Assembly: GCA_905209865.1 (NCBI GenBank)
Contig: CAJLUP010000015.1
Coordinates: 1-25,581, forward strand
Length of the DNA stretch: 25,581 nucleotides
Source: an uncultured Lachnospiraceae bacterium
Lineage (GTDB): Bacteria; Bacillota; Clostridia; Lachnospirales; Lachnospiraceae
Direction: 5' to 3'
The number at the start of each line of letters is the position of its first letter. Position 1 is the first letter of the stretch. The notes beneath the pieces were generated by a model. That model searched no databases. It saw only the letters and a list, made by a program, of their open reading frames with translations, and was not told where the DNA came from. The translations under genes were made by a program, and so were the position numbers. Below are positions 7,201-13,996 of this stretch, piece by piece.

Positions 7201-9744
7201 CACTTTATTTTCTGCATTCGGCACAAGGTTACCATCTGCATCTGTAACACTTACTGTCAGATAAGAAAGATCCTGTCCATCCGCCGTAATCTTCGTGCGG
7301 TCAGTCTCTACCTTAAGCTTCTTTGCTTCACCTGCTGTTGTTACAGAAGTACGACCCTGAAGATTTTCTGTGATTTCTGTACCTTTTTCATCATATGCCT
7401 TCGCTGTAATCGTACCATCTGCATAAGGAACCATCCATGTCATATACAGATTTTCATGTTCTGTACTGCTCTTTCCGGTTCCTTCATACATCTGATATGT
7501 ATATCCGGCAGCAGTTGTCTTCTTTGTGAACTCTTTTGCTCCCAGTGATTGCGGGGCTCCTCCGCTTGCCGGAGTAAAGAACAATTCTACTTTACTTGCA
7601 TCACTGTATACAACTACCGGAACTTTATTTCCTTCTTTCTTGTACACAACATCTTCATTCCATGCCGGAAGAATATGTAATGTATTCACGTCATCATTCC
7701 ACTGGCTTTGGTAGAAGTAATAGCTGTCTTTCGGAAGTCCTGCAGTATCAACGATACCAAAATAGGAATTCTTTGGTGCCGGCCATCTAGATGCATTACC
7801 CGGTTTTCCTTCTCCTGTTCCATTCCATGGTGTCGGCTCTCCAAGATAATCGAAGCCTGTCCATACATATTCGCCGGCAAGGAAATCTCTCTTAATCACT
7901 TCATACCAAGCGCTGCTTGCCGTAGCTCCCCAGCCAACTGCTGATGTGTCATAGGACGTCAGATCATAATCACCATAATCTGTCTGATTTCCCATTCCTT
8001 TATAGATACCTCGGCTGTTAACTGCAGATGCTGTCTCTGAACCATACATGCACCAGTCAGGATGTGCTTCATGAATCATGTCATAATGAGTCTTTCCCTG
8101 ATTCCAAGGCTGAGAATAATTCATACCGTTGATTCCGCCGGCATCGTGTAAGCTCTGACCAAGAGTAATTGAATTTGTGTCATTGCCTTTGAGTTTGTTA
8201 TCTCCTGTTGTCACTGGACGCGTAGTATCAACTGCTTTCGCCCACTTCACAAGATTGTCCTGAGCAGTCTTATATGCATCGCTGTAACCGCTTGTGCCTT
8301 CCCACATCTCATTTCCAAGTGACCACATAATGATCGCCGGATCGTTCTGTCCGCGTTCAATCATTGCTGTAAGGTCGAACTGCGCCCAAGTCATACCGTC
8401 TGCGGCGCCCATGATCTGATTATCTTTTTCGATTGTTTTATTAAACCACTTAGAATAATCATTCGAGTTACCGTTTTTCTGAGCTACCCATCCGTCAAAC
8501 GCCTCGTCGATCACTAAGATTCCATGCTTATTGCATGCATCGATCAATTCATCTGACGCCGGATTATGCGTTACACGGATCGAGTTGCATCCCATCATTT
8601 TCAAGATCTCTACCTGCCGCTCTGTAGAACGGTCATTTGCGACTGAACCAAGCGCACCCTGATCATGATGCATACATACACCCTGAAGTTTCATTTTATT
8701 TCCATTCAGGGAGAATCCGTTATCCTTATCAAATTCAAAGTAACGGAATCCGTAATCTGTCTCGTATGTATCAACCGCTGCATTATCCACAAGAACTTCT
8801 GTTTTTACCATATAAAGTTCCGGTGAATCTGTACTCCATAATTTAATACCAGAAACCTGATCCTCAGCACTAATCTCTTTTGATTTTCCGGCCTCAACCG
8901 TATCTGCTGTGCTTTCAAAAGTAGCAACTGCCTGCTCTGCCGTTCCATTCTTCGGATAAATCGTATGTTTTACTTTTACAGAGGCAGTGTTTTCAGACTC
9001 ATTCACAACCGTTGTTTTTACTTTCACCGCAACATTGTTGCCGTCTGCATGATTTTTCAAATCCGGTGTTTCAATCTTTGTTCCGTTCTTGTCCACATGA
9101 ACAGCATCTGTTACAACAAAGTCTACATCTCTGTAAATACCGCTTCCTGAATAAAAACGGCTTGACGGTGTCTGGTGCTCTACCTTAACGGCAATCACGT
9201 TCTCTTTACCGAACTTCACATGATCTGTAATATCAAATGAAAACGCCGTATATCCATAAGGATGTGTACCGAGTTTCTCCCCGTTTACATAGACCGTTGC
9301 ATTCATGTAAACGCCGCCGAAATCAATGCTGATGCGTTTTCCTTCTAAGCTCTTGTCTACAGTAAAACTTTTTCTGTACCAGCCTGTACCGCCCGGAAGA
9401 TATCCACTTTCCGCTTCCATCTTCTGCGAATATTTTTGATCGATACTGTAATCATGCGGCAGGTTCACCTGATCCCATGAGGAGTCGTCAAATGCTGAAG
9501 CCTGAGCCCCGCTTGCGTCCCCAAGATAGAACTTCCAGTTATCGTTGAAGTTCTGCGTTCTGACCGTTCCGCTGTATTTATTAAGGAACACCTGCTCCGG
9601 CGCTGTATTTGTCTGCGTCGAAGTTCCCCCTTCCAGTTGAACGATCTCACCTTGTGCATAGGCTGTCGCCGGCAATACCATGCTTCCCGCTAAAGTTGCC
9701 GCGAGAACTGCCGAGCCTACTTTCTTCCATTTGAGATTTTTCAT
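4228..9744 (-). CDS. secreted, wall-anchored GH2 glycosidase (beta-galactosidase-like), multidomain
   Basis: An 1838-residue surface enzyme expected to release terminal beta-linked sugars, probably galactose, from glycans. In order: signal peptide (1-30, ATAYA/Q); GH2 sugar-binding domain (about 60-215); Ig-like domain (about 220-330); TIM barrel (about 336-650) with acid/base E479 in WSLGNE and nucleophile E570 in YGSETASAVNSRG, a string typical of GH2 beta-galactosidases; DUF4982-like (about 685-790); GH2 C-terminal Ig-like (about 805-905); two Big_4-like domains (about 925-1085); a discoidin-like domain (about 1090-1258); a linker domain; an F5/8 type C/CBM32-like domain (about 1354-1507); three Ig-like repeats (1518-1785); and a sorting signal with VQTGD (1802-1806), a membrane helix and a KRNKRK tail. 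The anchor motif is not LPxTG. Start is ATG at 9744 behind AGGGGG. It is monocistronic with its own promoter and terminator. Substrate specificity is inferred. Confidence 0.93.
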   Translation of the reverse strand: MKNLKWKKVGSAVLAATLAGSMVLPATAYAQGEIVQLEGGTSTQTNTAPEQVFLNKYSGTVRTQNFNDNWKFYLGDASGAQASAFDDSSWDQVNLPHDYSIDQKYSQKMEAESGYLPGGTGWYRKSFTVDKSLEGKRISIDFGGVYMNATVYVNGEKLGTHPYGYTAFSFDITDHVKFGKENVIAVKVEHQTPSSRFYSGSGIYRDVDFVVTDAVHVDKNGTKIETPDLKNHADGNNVAVKVKTTVVNESENTASVKVKHTIYPKNGTAEQAVATFESTADTVEAGKSKEISAEDQVSGIKLWSTDSPELYMVKTEVLVDNAAVDTYETDYGFRYFEFDKDNGFSLNGNKMKLQGVCMHHDQGALGSVANDRSTERQVEILKMMGCNSIRVTHNPASDELIDACNKHGILVIDEAFDGWVAQKNGNSNDYSKWFNKTIEKDNQIMGAADGMTWAQFDLTAMIERGQNDPAIIMWSLGNEMWEGTSGYSDAYKTAQDNLVKWAKAVDTTRPVTTGDNKLKGNDTNSITLGQSLHDAGGINGMNYSQPWNQGKTHYDMIHEAHPDWCMYGSETASAVNSRGIYKGMGNQTDYGDYDLTSYDTSAVGWGATASSAWYEVIKRDFLAGEYVWTGFDYLGEPTPWNGTGEGKPGNASRWPAPKNSYFGIVDTAGLPKDSYYFYQSQWNDDVNTLHILPAWNEDVVYKKEGNKVPVVVYSDASKVELFFTPASGGAPQSLGAKEFTKKTTAAGYTYQMYEGTGKSSTEHENLYMTWMVPYADGTITAKAYDEKGTEITENLQGRTSVTTAGEAKKLKVETDRTKITADGQDLSYLTVSVTDADGNLVPNAENKVTFEVSGDGVLAGVDNGRPSDHQSYRDDNRKAFSGQLVGIVRSTKSAGTITVKVKADGLEEQTVTITTEASSDNTAEEKAISSVEMSKNYYVKVGNQPQLPAELDVVLTDKSEAKGKVTWENVTEEQISQAGTFSVAGTLSVDGVEKKETVSVNVNMIDTVAAILNYSTTTSIGVDPKLPTSRPAVMEDGTILTASFPVTWVEPEGGYSAEGIVSVKGTADVFGEKMPVDAKVRVQKATYSVGDNIAKEAMKLTQDIPLEMQSDDLEAIRDENRTVDANQGGNTNSTMWSNYKNSKEAQDNDADIIFQYATQQVFNQIKIFFRSDKHAATYPVDNTTKIYVSETGEEGTWTEVEAKETHPTELPDVGVVEYTYDFLPTSAVFVKIHVVNNPNAAGKTGGFTCTGIVEAELYRANQSDFTTNTTAELKSLTVDGKAAPAEALTAGSWNVAEKAVQEVVPEGKDNAAVTVLPAKDNVVKVLIESEDHKTRNTFVINLGVVDPADDSKDYTGTITATAGSTQPNNGTDIEKAFDKKNDTFWHSSWNPSTTNENLYVVMELAEAQKVDALRYLPKGGNITGGDQNGRVKSYTVEVSMTGADDSWTKVEITPATQVWENGTDWKLAQFVQPVEAKFIRFTGVETYGDGGQANKFMSAAEIRVKLAEDDPVVPEPKPTELVIQNQPTKTTYTEGEKFDPTGLKVGVKYDNGEVKDVAEYTAETAGQFAFDPTLDTALTTKNTKVTVTYKEKTADIIITVNPKEEEPKVTGIEVKTAPKTEYTEGDKFDPNGLVLEVTMSDKTTKEVVYGDETAKDFAFDPALGTALTEDMTKVAVTYADKTVEIGIEVKADTPIDPEKPTVEKVAIKANPAKTEYKEGDKFDPTGLSLTVTMSDGTTKVVVYGPETAKDFSFNPSLNTKLTADTKKVTVTYGGQSTDIAVSVKADPDKKPNTKTPNKGGAVQTGDNFNVTLMIGLVVLAGAVAGGAALTIFKRNKRK
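4390..5193 (-). repeat. three tandem Ig-like repeats in the GH2 stalk
   Basis: Three in-frame units of about 84 residues (residues 1518-1601, 1608-1691 and 1701-1785) share the pattern YTEGDKFDPTGL ... VTMSDGTTK ... ETAKDFAFDP ... VTVTY. They resemble bacterial Ig-like group 3 domains and likely form a stalk holding the catalytic part away from the wall. The DNA is also repeated (for example CGGATCGAATTTATCGCCTT near 4576 and 4857), so copy number may vary between strains. Confidence 0.8.
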
Positions 9745-9934
9745 AAACTTTTTCGCCCCCTATAATTCCGGAGCACTCCTTCGTTCTGAATTTTCACGCA
9801 TGTTCCGCAAAACAAAAGGATCTGCTTCTTATTTTCTCAAAAGATCCTATCTGTTTTCTCTATAAATTTCGTACAGATAGTGCCTTTTTGCATTACAAAA
9901 AAACGGCCTTTCCGTCCACGTTACTATGCGTAAT
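9745..9934 (-). promoter_or_regulatory. structured 5' leader of the GH2 mRNA
   Basis: No gene is seen in 9745-10071. The leader of about 190 nt between the predicted transcription start and the ATG contains perfect complementary arms CTATCTG/CAGATAG and GGATCT/AGATCC lying end to end, the second followed by TTTTGTTTT, plus a short ACGG/CCGT hairpin followed by T7 near the 5' end. These could form an attenuator or an RNA-stability element. I do not recognise a known riboswitch. Confidence 0.35.
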
Positions 9935-9940
9935 ATATAA

Positions 9941-9969
9941 ATTATACAAAACTTTGTTTATTTTGTATA
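9941..9969 (-). promoter_or_regulatory. GH2 promoter overlapped by an inverted-repeat operator
   Basis: On the minus strand TATAAT (9941-9946) sits 17 bp after a weak -35 TATACA (9964-9969). Nine-base arms TATACAAAA (9943-9951) and TTTTGTATA (9961-9969) with a 9-bp spacer cover both boxes. This geometry suggests a dimeric repressor site controlling the glycosidase. The regulator is not identifiable in the window. Confidence 0.6.
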
Positions 9970-10071
9970 GATTACAGCAACATTTTTGTAAGGTCGTTTT
10001 TACTTTTTGGCACTTTTAACATATATCTCTTGATATGACAGATGAAGAAAGCGCGTTTTTTGTGCAGATTT

Positions 10072-11031
10072 TCAGAGTTCTTCCAACAATATCATCAGTT
10101 CATCCAATGTTTCCGTCTCGTTTACCCTTCTCCGCAAATCAGCCGCGCCTGTAAGTCCTTTCGTATACCACGCCACATGCTTTCTCATTTCCCGCATACC
10201 TGCAAATTCTCCGCGATATTGAATCTGCAGCTTGGCATGTCTAAGTATCATGCTTCGAACAGCATCCTTGTCGGGTCTGGGCGGTGTTACCCCATTTTCT
10301 TCTTTTCCGATCATTTCTGAAAAGATCCACGGGTTTCCCTGCGCACCTCTTGCGATCATAATTCCGTCGCATCCGGTTATTCGTACAAGTTCTTCTGCTT
10401 TTTCCGGCGTAGTCACATCACCGTTTCCGATCACCGGAATGGACACTGCTTCTTTCACCTGTCTGATGATCTCCCAGTCTGCCTTTCCGCTGTAATACTG
10501 TTCCCTTGTTCTTCCGTGAACCGCCACCGCCGACGCTCCAGCTTCCTCTGCCGCTTTGGCAACTTCGACAGCATTTACATGAGCATCGTCAAACCCTTTT
10601 CTGATCTTTACTGTAACTGGCTTCTCGATCGCCTTAACGATTGCATTGACAATCTCATACACAAGAGTCGGATTTTTCATCAGGGCAGATCCTTCTCCGT
10701 TTTTTACAACTTTCGGAACCGGACACCCCATATTGATATCCAAAATTGCAAAAGGACGCTCTTCAATTCGCTTTGCCATCTCACTCATGATCTTCGGATC
10801 AGAGCCAAACAACTGCAAAGATACCGGCTGCTCTTTCGGGTGTATCTCCATCAGTTTCTCTGTATTTTTATTCTGATACAGAATCGCTTTTGCACTAACC
10901 ATTTCCATCCCCAAAAGACCTGCGCCCTGTTCTCTGCACAGCAAACGAAAAGGCAGGTCTGTCACCCCTGCCATAGGTCCTAATAGATATCGGTTTTCCA
11001 GCTCTACATTTCCTATTTTTAACTTCTTCAT
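10072..11031 (-). CDS. dusB: tRNA-dihydrouridine synthase, DusB type
   Basis: A flavin-dependent enzyme that reduces specific uridines in tRNA to dihydrouridine. The 319-residue length is normal. The N-terminal TIM barrel opens with the FMN-binding signature (LGPMAGVTDLPFRLL, residues 17-31) and carries the catalytic cysteine C103 in NMGCPVPKVVKNGEGSALM. The substrate/FMN motifs VHGRTREQYYSG and GNGDV follow, then IMIARGAQGNPWIF, and a helical C-terminal tRNA-binding domain. Its ATG overlaps the coaX stop in an ATGA, so the two are translationally coupled. In related genomes the next genes are, as I recall, greA and lysS; here a GH2 gene follows after 327 nt. Confidence 0.95.
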   Translation of the reverse strand: MKKLKIGNVELENRYLLGPMAGVTDLPFRLLCREQGAGLLGMEMVSAKAILYQNKNTEKLMEIHPKEQPVSLQLFGSDPKIMSEMAKRIEERPFAILDINMGCPVPKVVKNGEGSALMKNPTLVYEIVNAIVKAIEKPVTVKIRKGFDDAHVNAVEVAKAAEEAGASAVAVHGRTREQYYSGKADWEIIRQVKEAVSIPVIGNGDVTTPEKAEELVRITGCDGIMIARGAQGNPWIFSEMIGKEENGVTPPRPDKDAVRSMILRHAKLQIQYRGEFAGMREMRKHVAWYTKGLTGAADLRRRVNETETLDELMILLEEL

Positions 11032-11804
11032 ACTTTCTTCTGCACTTTCTCATGGATCAGTCTCAAGCCGTTCAATGTAAGCTGCGGATCGTACAGATCG
11101 ATACATTCTGTTTCCTCGGCAATAATTTTCCCCAATCCGCCTGTCGCGATCACATAGGCATCTTCATATCCAGATTCTTTTTTCATTTTCTTCACTATAT
11201 ATTCCGTCTGTCCGACCGCTCCGTATACAAGTCCTGCCTGCATTCCGCTGACTGTCTCTGATGCAAGCACTGATTCCGGTTTCCTGATCTGAATTGCCGG
11301 AAGCATCGCCGCTCCATCCCACAGAGAACGACCCGCCGTTTCAATACCGGGTGCGATCACACACGCCTCAAGCGTACAATCCGGTCCGATCAAATCATAC
11401 GTCGTAGCTGTTCCGAAATCAATCACGATCGCCGGACCTTTTGCAATGGCATATCCCGCCGCCGCATTGACGATCCTGTCCGGTCCGGTTCTCGCCGGAT
11501 TTTCCGTTACAACATGAACTCCGGTGTCAGTCTGCGAAGATACGATCATCGGCTTTGTCCCTAAATATTTGATAATACCGCTTGTAAAGGAGTGCATGAT
11601 ATCCGGAACAACCGACGCGATAATCACCGCGTCAATCCGCTTCGGATCAATCCCTCTATGTTCCAGTATCCCACATATGGTAAACCCATATTCATCCGAT
11701 GTCCGCGCCCGTTTTGTCGTCATACGGAACATCCCGAGCAGGAATTTCCCTTCAAACACGCCCATCGTAATATTTGTATTCCCTATATCAATCGTAAGAA
11801 GCAC
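11028..11804 (-). CDS. coaX: type III pantothenate kinase
   Basis: Catalyses the first step of coenzyme A synthesis, ATP-dependent phosphorylation of pantothenate. It shows the ASKHA-fold signatures of CoaX: phosphate-binding DIGNTNITMGVFE at the N-terminus, TGPDRIVNAAAGYA, and DFGTATTYDLI with the metal-binding aspartate, followed by the CoaX-type GGAML-like segment (DGAAMLPAI) and ATGGLG. The frame is open upstream to 11849, but AGGAGGGAGA lies immediately before the GTG at 11804, and the protein then starts at MLLTIDIGNTN as in the family (258 residues), so I take 11804. It overlaps dusB by 4 nt and follows the epimerase gene by 68 nt, probably in one operon. CoaX is not subject to the CoA feedback that controls CoaA (family knowledge). 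Confidence 0.95.
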   Translation of the reverse strand: MLLTIDIGNTNITMGVFEGKFLLGMFRMTTKRARTSDEYGFTICGILEHRGIDPKRIDAVIIASVVPDIMHSFTSGIIKYLGTKPMIVSSQTDTGVHVVTENPARTGPDRIVNAAAGYAIAKGPAIVIDFGTATTYDLIGPDCTLEACVIAPGIETAGRSLWDGAAMLPAIQIRKPESVLASETVSGMQAGLVYGAVGQTEYIVKKMKKESGYEDAYVIATGGLGKIIAEETECIDLYDPQLTLNGLRLIHEKVQKKV

Positions 11805-11872
11805 TGTATCTCCCTCCTGCCATGCCGGATTCCTCTGCTGCATTTTCAAAATGCATCTTTAACGTTGTCTGC

Positions 11873-12748
11873 TCAGCTTCTTGCCGCCAAGATCTCATAG
11901 CTTTGTTCAAAACTTTCCCCGACTTTAACCCGATTGACATATGGTTTCTCTGAAAGTTCTTTATCAAATCCTACATTGTCACATCTTCCCATCCACGGTT
12001 CAAGGCAAACGAACGGAGCGTCTTTCACCGACCAGATGCCGAAATTAGGAAAACCTGCGCATTTCATACCGACATACGGAGTTCCGTCTTTGTGATAAAT
12101 CCACACTTCATCAAACTGACCGCCGTCAAAGATCAACGCGTCTTTTTCAAACATCTCGTCATTCAGTCCGCAGCATTCGTCTTTCAGTTCAAGCTGATAC
12201 ACCGTATCCGGATCAGCCGCACTTTCCGCAAGATTGACCAAAATGTATTCAAGCGATTCTTTATTCGGGAATCTCAACATATAATCTGTCTTTTTCTCTC
12301 CTTCTTTTTCAAACCGAAATGCCGGATGTCCGCCAATCGTAAAATACATCTCTTCGTCTCCTGTATTATGCACTTCCCATTTTACGATCAGACTTTCCTC
12401 TTTCAGAAAATATGTAACAATCAGTTCAAAATCAAAAGGATATACTTCCTTTGTTTCCTCACTGGAAGCAAGCAGAAACGCTGCTTTCTCCGGCTTCATG
12501 CAAATGCATTTAAAGTCATTATCTCTTGCAAATCCATGCGCTGAAGTAGGATAAGAAGTTCCATTGATCTTCACTTTGTTTTTATAAGTTTTTCCTACAT
12601 TCGGGAAAAGAATCGGAGAATGTCTTTTCCAGTATGCGGGATCTCCTTCCCACAGAAGTTCCGCTTTTTTTTCTTTATCATAAATGCGTGTAACCTCCGC
12701 GCCATGCTCCGAAATCTCAACACAGAGCCGTTTATTTTCCAATTTCAT
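11873..12748 (-). CDS. aldose 1-epimerase family protein, LacX-like
   Basis: A cytosolic galactose-mutarotase-like enzyme expected to interconvert alpha and beta anomers of a hexose or hexose phosphate. The 291-residue chain is one beta-sandwich, with the conserved active-site elements H71 (SAHGFAR), H141 (IGGHPAFRF) and E250 (CLEPWMG), in the positions of the two histidines and catalytic glutamate of aldose epimerases. The spacing and the EPWMGRCD ending match the LacX/YeaD-like subgroup rather than GalM. The start is ATG at 12748 with GGGAGG 8 nt upstream, 29 nt after the lipoprotein stop. The gene leads into coaX-dusB, an unrelated pathway. A link to the nearby GH2 galactosidase is possible but only by proximity. 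Confidence 0.88.
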   Translation of the reverse strand: MKLENKRLCVEISEHGAEVTRIYDKEKKAELLWEGDPAYWKRHSPILFPNVGKTYKNKVKINGTSYPTSAHGFARDNDFKCICMKPEKAAFLLASSEETKEVYPFDFELIVTYFLKEESLIVKWEVHNTGDEEMYFTIGGHPAFRFEKEGEKKTDYMLRFPNKESLEYILVNLAESAADPDTVYQLELKDECCGLNDEMFEKDALIFDGGQFDEVWIYHKDGTPYVGMKCAGFPNFGIWSVKDAPFVCLEPWMGRCDNVGFDKELSEKPYVNRVKVGESFEQSYEILAARS

Positions 12749-12777
12749 CGCTTCTGCCTCCCTTTCCCTGAGTCGCC

Positions 12778-13863
12778 TTATTTGCTGCTGTCTGTATCGC
12801 TGTCAGACTCTTCCACCTGCACACAATTATCTACAAGATAATCCAATACAGCTTCTCTTAAGATTGCCGCTTTCAGGACATCCTCTCCAACCTGCTCAAC
12901 ATAAGTATCTACGTCCGCTCCTACCTCTTCTGCATACTCTTCAAATTTTTCTTTATATTCTTTCTCTGACGGCTCAAGCTTTTGTTTCTTCGCGATCAGT
13001 TTAATCGCCTCGTCAAACGCCGCTGTCTGCTGTGCGCTTTCTTCTACTTTTGAATTAAACTCATCTTCTGTCATCTGAAGATATGTTGTAATAAACTCAG
13101 AAAGTTCGATTCCGTAAAGACCTGCCATCTGCGTATAGTAATTTGTCATCTGTTCTTTCTGCTCTTCCACAGCATCTTCCGGATATTTCTTCACGTCAAT
13201 CTCTTCCAGAAGCGCTTCCTGGATTTCTGACTTCAATGTCGTTTCATTTGCCGTCTCCGCGCTGCTTTCAATCTGTTTGCGGATCTCCTTGCGGTATTCA
13301 TCTGCAGTCTTGGACGTCTTACTGTTGCTTGCCACCCATTCGTCTGTCAACTCAGGAGTGTTCTGTTTGTAAATCTCGTTTAACACGATGTGGAAACGTG
13401 CAACTTTCCCTGCCACATCCTGTCCCGGATAGGAATCTGAGAATTTTACCTGTATATCAAACTCTTCCCCTGTATTGTGTCCTACAATCTGATCTTCAAA
13501 TCCTGCATACTCCCCTTCTGCCCCGATGAACGTTCCGCTTCCAAGTTCCAGATCCGCTCCTTGTGCCGTTCCGCCTTCAAACGCCACATCGTCAACATAT
13601 CCTGTATAATCAATATTCACCCAGTCTCCCGACTCTGCCGCCCGGTCTGTGATTGCTTCTTTTTCTGCCGCCGCGCTCAAATTAGACTGAATCGTCTGCT
13701 CGACCTGCTCATCCGTCACTTCTATCTCTTCTACCTGCGCTACTTCAAGTCCTTTATACTGTTTTACCGTTACATAGTCGTTGGACAGTGTTTTGCTTCC
13801 GCATCCTACAACGGAAAGCGCCATCATTGCTGCAAGCATCATCGATACAATTCTTTTTTTCAT
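12778..13863 (-). CDS. trigger-factor-like lipoprotein with FKBP-type PPIase domain
   Basis: A predicted extracytoplasmic, membrane-tethered foldase. From the ATG at 13863 (AAAGGAG 7 nt upstream; an earlier ATG at 13881 overlaps this site) the protein has a lipoprotein signal peptide with lipobox VVGC and lipidated C21. There follow an FKBP-like prolyl isomerase domain (NIDYTGYVDDVAFEGG ... PGQDVAGKVARFHI) and a long helical region like the trigger factor C-terminal arms (EEQKEQMTNYYTQM, KAAILREAVLDYLVDNCV). The ribosome-binding N-terminal domain of trigger factor is absent, as expected for an exported protein. It plays the role PrsA plays elsewhere by inference. It is first in a probable run with the epimerase, coaX and dusB. 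Confidence 0.88.
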   Translation of the reverse strand: MKKRIVSMMLAAMMALSVVGCGSKTLSNDYVTVKQYKGLEVAQVEEIEVTDEQVEQTIQSNLSAAAEKEAITDRAAESGDWVNIDYTGYVDDVAFEGGTAQGADLELGSGTFIGAEGEYAGFEDQIVGHNTGEEFDIQVKFSDSYPGQDVAGKVARFHIVLNEIYKQNTPELTDEWVASNSKTSKTADEYRKEIRKQIESSAETANETTLKSEIQEALLEEIDVKKYPEDAVEEQKEQMTNYYTQMAGLYGIELSEFITTYLQMTEDEFNSKVEESAQQTAAFDEAIKLIAKKQKLEPSEKEYKEKFEEYAEEVGADVDTYVEQVGEDVLKAAILREAVLDYLVDNCVQVEESDSDTDSSK

Positions 13864-13882
13864 AATTTGTCTCCTTTTCATC

Positions 13883-13897
13883 TGCGTATTTTACGCA
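13883..13897 (-). promoter_or_regulatory. small palindrome in the lipoprotein-gene leader
   Basis: TGCGTA and TACGCA arms with a 3-nt centre sit just upstream of the ribosome binding site. It may form a small hairpin near the Shine-Dalgarno sequence or be a protein site. Palindromes this short also arise by chance. Confidence 0.25.
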
Positions 13898-13996
13898 TCT
13901 TCCTTTATATTTATTTTTTATTACTTGTATTTTCTGCCCCTCAGACTTTTTTCTTTCCCCAACGATACATGTTTCATTTCTAATTGATTTATCCTC

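Noticed and set aside
9988..10006. Possible catabolite-response element upstream of the GH2 promoter
   Set aside because: The GTAA...TTAC string does not have the central CG spacing of the cre consensus.
11839..11855. Palindrome TGCATTTT-c-AAAATGCA between lacX-like gene and coaX
   Set aside because: Eight-base AT-rich arms of this kind are expected about once in a window of this size, with no T run and no promoter overlap.
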